Source of the DNA: Dermatophagoides farinae
Taxonomy: Eukaryota; Arthropoda; Arachnida; Sarcoptiformes; Pyroglyphidae
NCBI RefSeq assembly: GCF_024713945.1
Contig: NC_134685.1
Span: 2,661,001 to 2,725,000 of the forward strand
Reading direction: 5' to 3'
DNA length: 64,000 nucleotides
Shown here: positions 61,454 to 64,000 of the stretch, in pieces
Layout of the letters: each line of letters opens with the position of its first letter
Numbering within the stretch: the stretch's first letter is position 1
Notes under the pieces: model-generated
The model's database searches: none
Told to the model about the DNA's origin: nothing
The model's input: only the letters and a program-made list of their open reading frames with translations
Program-made: the position numbers and the translations under genes

Positions 61454-64000
61454 TGACCAATGTTTAATTATCACAAAATACACAAAATATCAAAAATTCA
61501 ATTAATAACCAATCGATGATGACGATTCAGGCGATTCAATCGACAACAATACAACACTCAAATTAAAAATGTCAATTTGAATTTTTTTTTCAAGTTTCTA
61601 TGTCGAAAAATGTCATTGCCAAATTTTTAAATGAAATAAAAAACAAAATATCACAGGGAAAAATCATTTAACAATAATTTCCCACCTCAAAACATGTAAC
61701 GTATACACTTGAATATAATGAATGTCAACGATCTAATAATAATAACGATTAGTAGAAAAAAAAACAAAGCGGATTTCCGGAATTCTGGTTGGATCCTGAT
61801 GAAATTCGGATTGGTGGAGGAGGAAATGAACACGAAGCAAAAATGTACAAAAAGGCAAAGAATATTGTGGTGGTGGTTGGGGTGACACACTACTTGTTGT
61901 TGTTGGTGTTGGTGATGGTGATGGTGGTGGTTCGATGTTGATGAATTCGATTGTGCTATATTTATATCAAATGAAAAAAAAAAATATATTCGTTATCTCA
62001 ATATCTATCTATACTGATCAATCAAATCACTAGTTTTGATTCGATTCGATTCGATTCGATATATATGTGACTTGTTTGTGTTTGTAAAGAGCATCATCAT
62101 CATCATCATCATCATCAATGATGCATGATGCTTGTGCAATGGATTCAATATATGTCTTGACTTGTTTTTTTTTTTGCTTTTTTATTTCATTGCATTTCTA
62201 TCTTTTTCTCTTTTTCTCTATGCATGTATGCATTATCTTCTCTTTTGTGGTAATGTATGTATATTCATATGAATCACGAATATATATATGAATTATCCAT
62301 CACCATGTAGATTTTTTTGAATGTAGTTGTTTGAATCAAATTTGTATTTGTATTTTTTTTTTTAATTTTTCGTTGTATGCTAAATAGCTATAGTTAACAT
62401 TGATAATAATTTTTTTTTCTCTTTCTTCTTCTTTTTTTTCCCCAGAGATATATATTCGCAAACTGTTAATGAAATCAACAACAGCAACAGCGTTTACCAC
62501 GAATGGGAAAAACTAGAGAGAGCCAATAATTTGACATTCATCATGATACACACACGCATGAAAATATAAACAAGATTTTTGTTTCCATACACACACTATA
62601 TCGAATTCATTATCAACTATATAATCATATCACGTGCAAAAAAAAACGAACACAAAAATTCATTTTTGTGTTTTTTCCCACTTACCTGAAAAAAAAACAA
62701 TTGAAGAGAGATCAGTTATCAATGGCAATCATCATCATCATCATCAGAGCTAACTAAACAAAACAAAACAAAATGCTCAAATCAAACTGGAATTAAACTG
62801 ATGATTCTTGTGTGTTTATATATAAAAATATCCAATTGTATATAAATGGACGATGATGATGATGGTGATTGCAATCCAAAACAACGGCGAAAACGATGAT
62901 TGCAATCCAAAACAACAACCACAACAACAACAACGACGACGACGACGACGATGGTAACAATTATCAATGAATGTAAAAATAAAAAAAAAATTCTACAAAT
63001 ATGCTACTCTTCTCTTTTCTTTTCTTATTTGTATACACAACAGACACTATCGAAATGATGATGGTGATGGCTACTTGTTTTATTGTTCAAATAGAGCTAC
63101 TACAACACCATCAACGATGATCAATGTTGTTTTTTTTTTATTTGAAATCCTGTTTTGAAATTTTTTTTTATGTTTTGTTTTGTTTTTTATTGATTGAAAC
63201 AAACAAAAAAACAAGTCCAATGTAGAGTATGTCAGTGTTAACAAAAAATCAAGATCAGTGTATAGTGATTTGATTCAATTGAATGGCATAGAAAAAGAAA
63301 TTTTTTTTTTTTTTTGTAATGACCATCAACCAAATCTATCAATTTATAAAACAGATTGAAAAAATGGATCGGATTTAAAAAAAAGAAAAGAAATCAAAGA
63401 GTTAACCCAAATCATCATGTTCATTATCAAGGATGGTCATTGATTGATTGTAATTGCTTACATTTTAAAATTTCAACTGATCAACGGAACAAGATTATTA
63501 TTCATTAATAAATCGAATAAATGAAATGGATTTCAATGTAATCGAAATTGAATTTATCATCGATGATGATGATGATGGTGATGAGATTTCAAAGTTCATA
63601 CATTTTTTTTTCTGGCGCAATCTTATTCAATCGATCGATATAATTTTTCTCTCTGTGTGTGTGTGCGTGTGTGTGTGTTTTTATTGATTGACATCATACA
63701 TTTGCAATATCGGGTGAAATATGATCCAATCGTTCGATCCAATTGAAGCAAATCAAATAATGAAAAAAAAAGAAAGTAACTTGATGGATTCGAATATTTT
63801 TATTTATTTATTTTTTTTTTTTTTTTTTTGTGTGTGGTCACGTGAAACCACATGATTTGGCCCAATTTGTTCAAGAACACTTTTTTTTGTAAAAATATGA
63901 TTTTTTTTTATTATTGCAATAATACAACAACAAATGTCAATATTTTGATATTGGTTTTATTGATGATCATGATATGATAATGATGATGATGATTATCATC
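61454..64000. other. Upstream region of the glutamate transporter without a supported gene
   Basis: AT-rich with (CAT)n (62092-62116), (CAA)n-(CGA)n (62912-62951), poly-T and (GT)n tracts. Open frames here are short and low in complexity. The transporter promoter and any 5' UTR exon should lie here but could not be placed. Confidence 0.55.

Noticed and set aside
1-64000. tRNA, rRNA or snRNA genes
   Set aside because: I scanned for GGTTCGA-type T-loops with matching acceptor stems and for conserved small-RNA blocks and found no convincing case. A covariance-model search would be needed to exclude them fully.

Overview
This is animal nuclear DNA: genes are spliced with GT-AG introns and no bacterial signals are present. 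The AT-rich, microsatellite-studded background, mostly very short introns (50-91 nt), a projectin/twitchin gene with arthropod module order and a spider-type (SicTox-like) phospholipase D homologue together suggest a compact arachnid genome. An acariform mite, for example of the house-dust-mite group, is my best inference; it is not proven here.

Layout. (1) 1-381, minus: the first 127 codons of a secreted SMase D/phospholipase D-like gene that runs off the left edge. (2) 382-7248: intergenic, rich in simple repeats, with no supported gene. (3) 7249-24356, plus: a three-exon, five-repeat transmembrane cadherin of about 1282 aa, with a 13.2-kb first intron. (4) 24357-26811: intergenic, holding a 586-bp TTAA-flanked, piggyBac-like non-autonomous element with nested subterminal repeats. 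(5) 26812-59201, plus: a complete projectin/twitchin gene (bent / unc-22 family). I resolved 17 exons by reading-frame continuity, including a 22-nt microexon. The product is about 8955 aa, with 39 Ig domains, 39 Fn3 domains and one MLCK-type kinase domain. Two single-base frame breaks (near 35360-35382 and 39701-39703) cancel in length and look like consensus errors. (6) 59669-61453, minus: a two-exon excitatory amino acid transporter (SLC1), convergent with projectin across a 467-bp gap. (7) 61454-64000: no supported gene.

Functionally these are unrelated neighbours: an adhesion receptor, a giant sarcomere protein kinase, a glutamate transporter and a secreted phospholipase. I see no operon-like or pathway link between them. 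The most informative points are the projectin gene model (microexon, one-to-one module count with fly projectin, a K/E/P linker crowded with basic phosphorylation-type sites), the nested TTAA element, a set of CTCF-like motifs around the cadherin/projectin boundary, and an intronic 59-nt hairpin.
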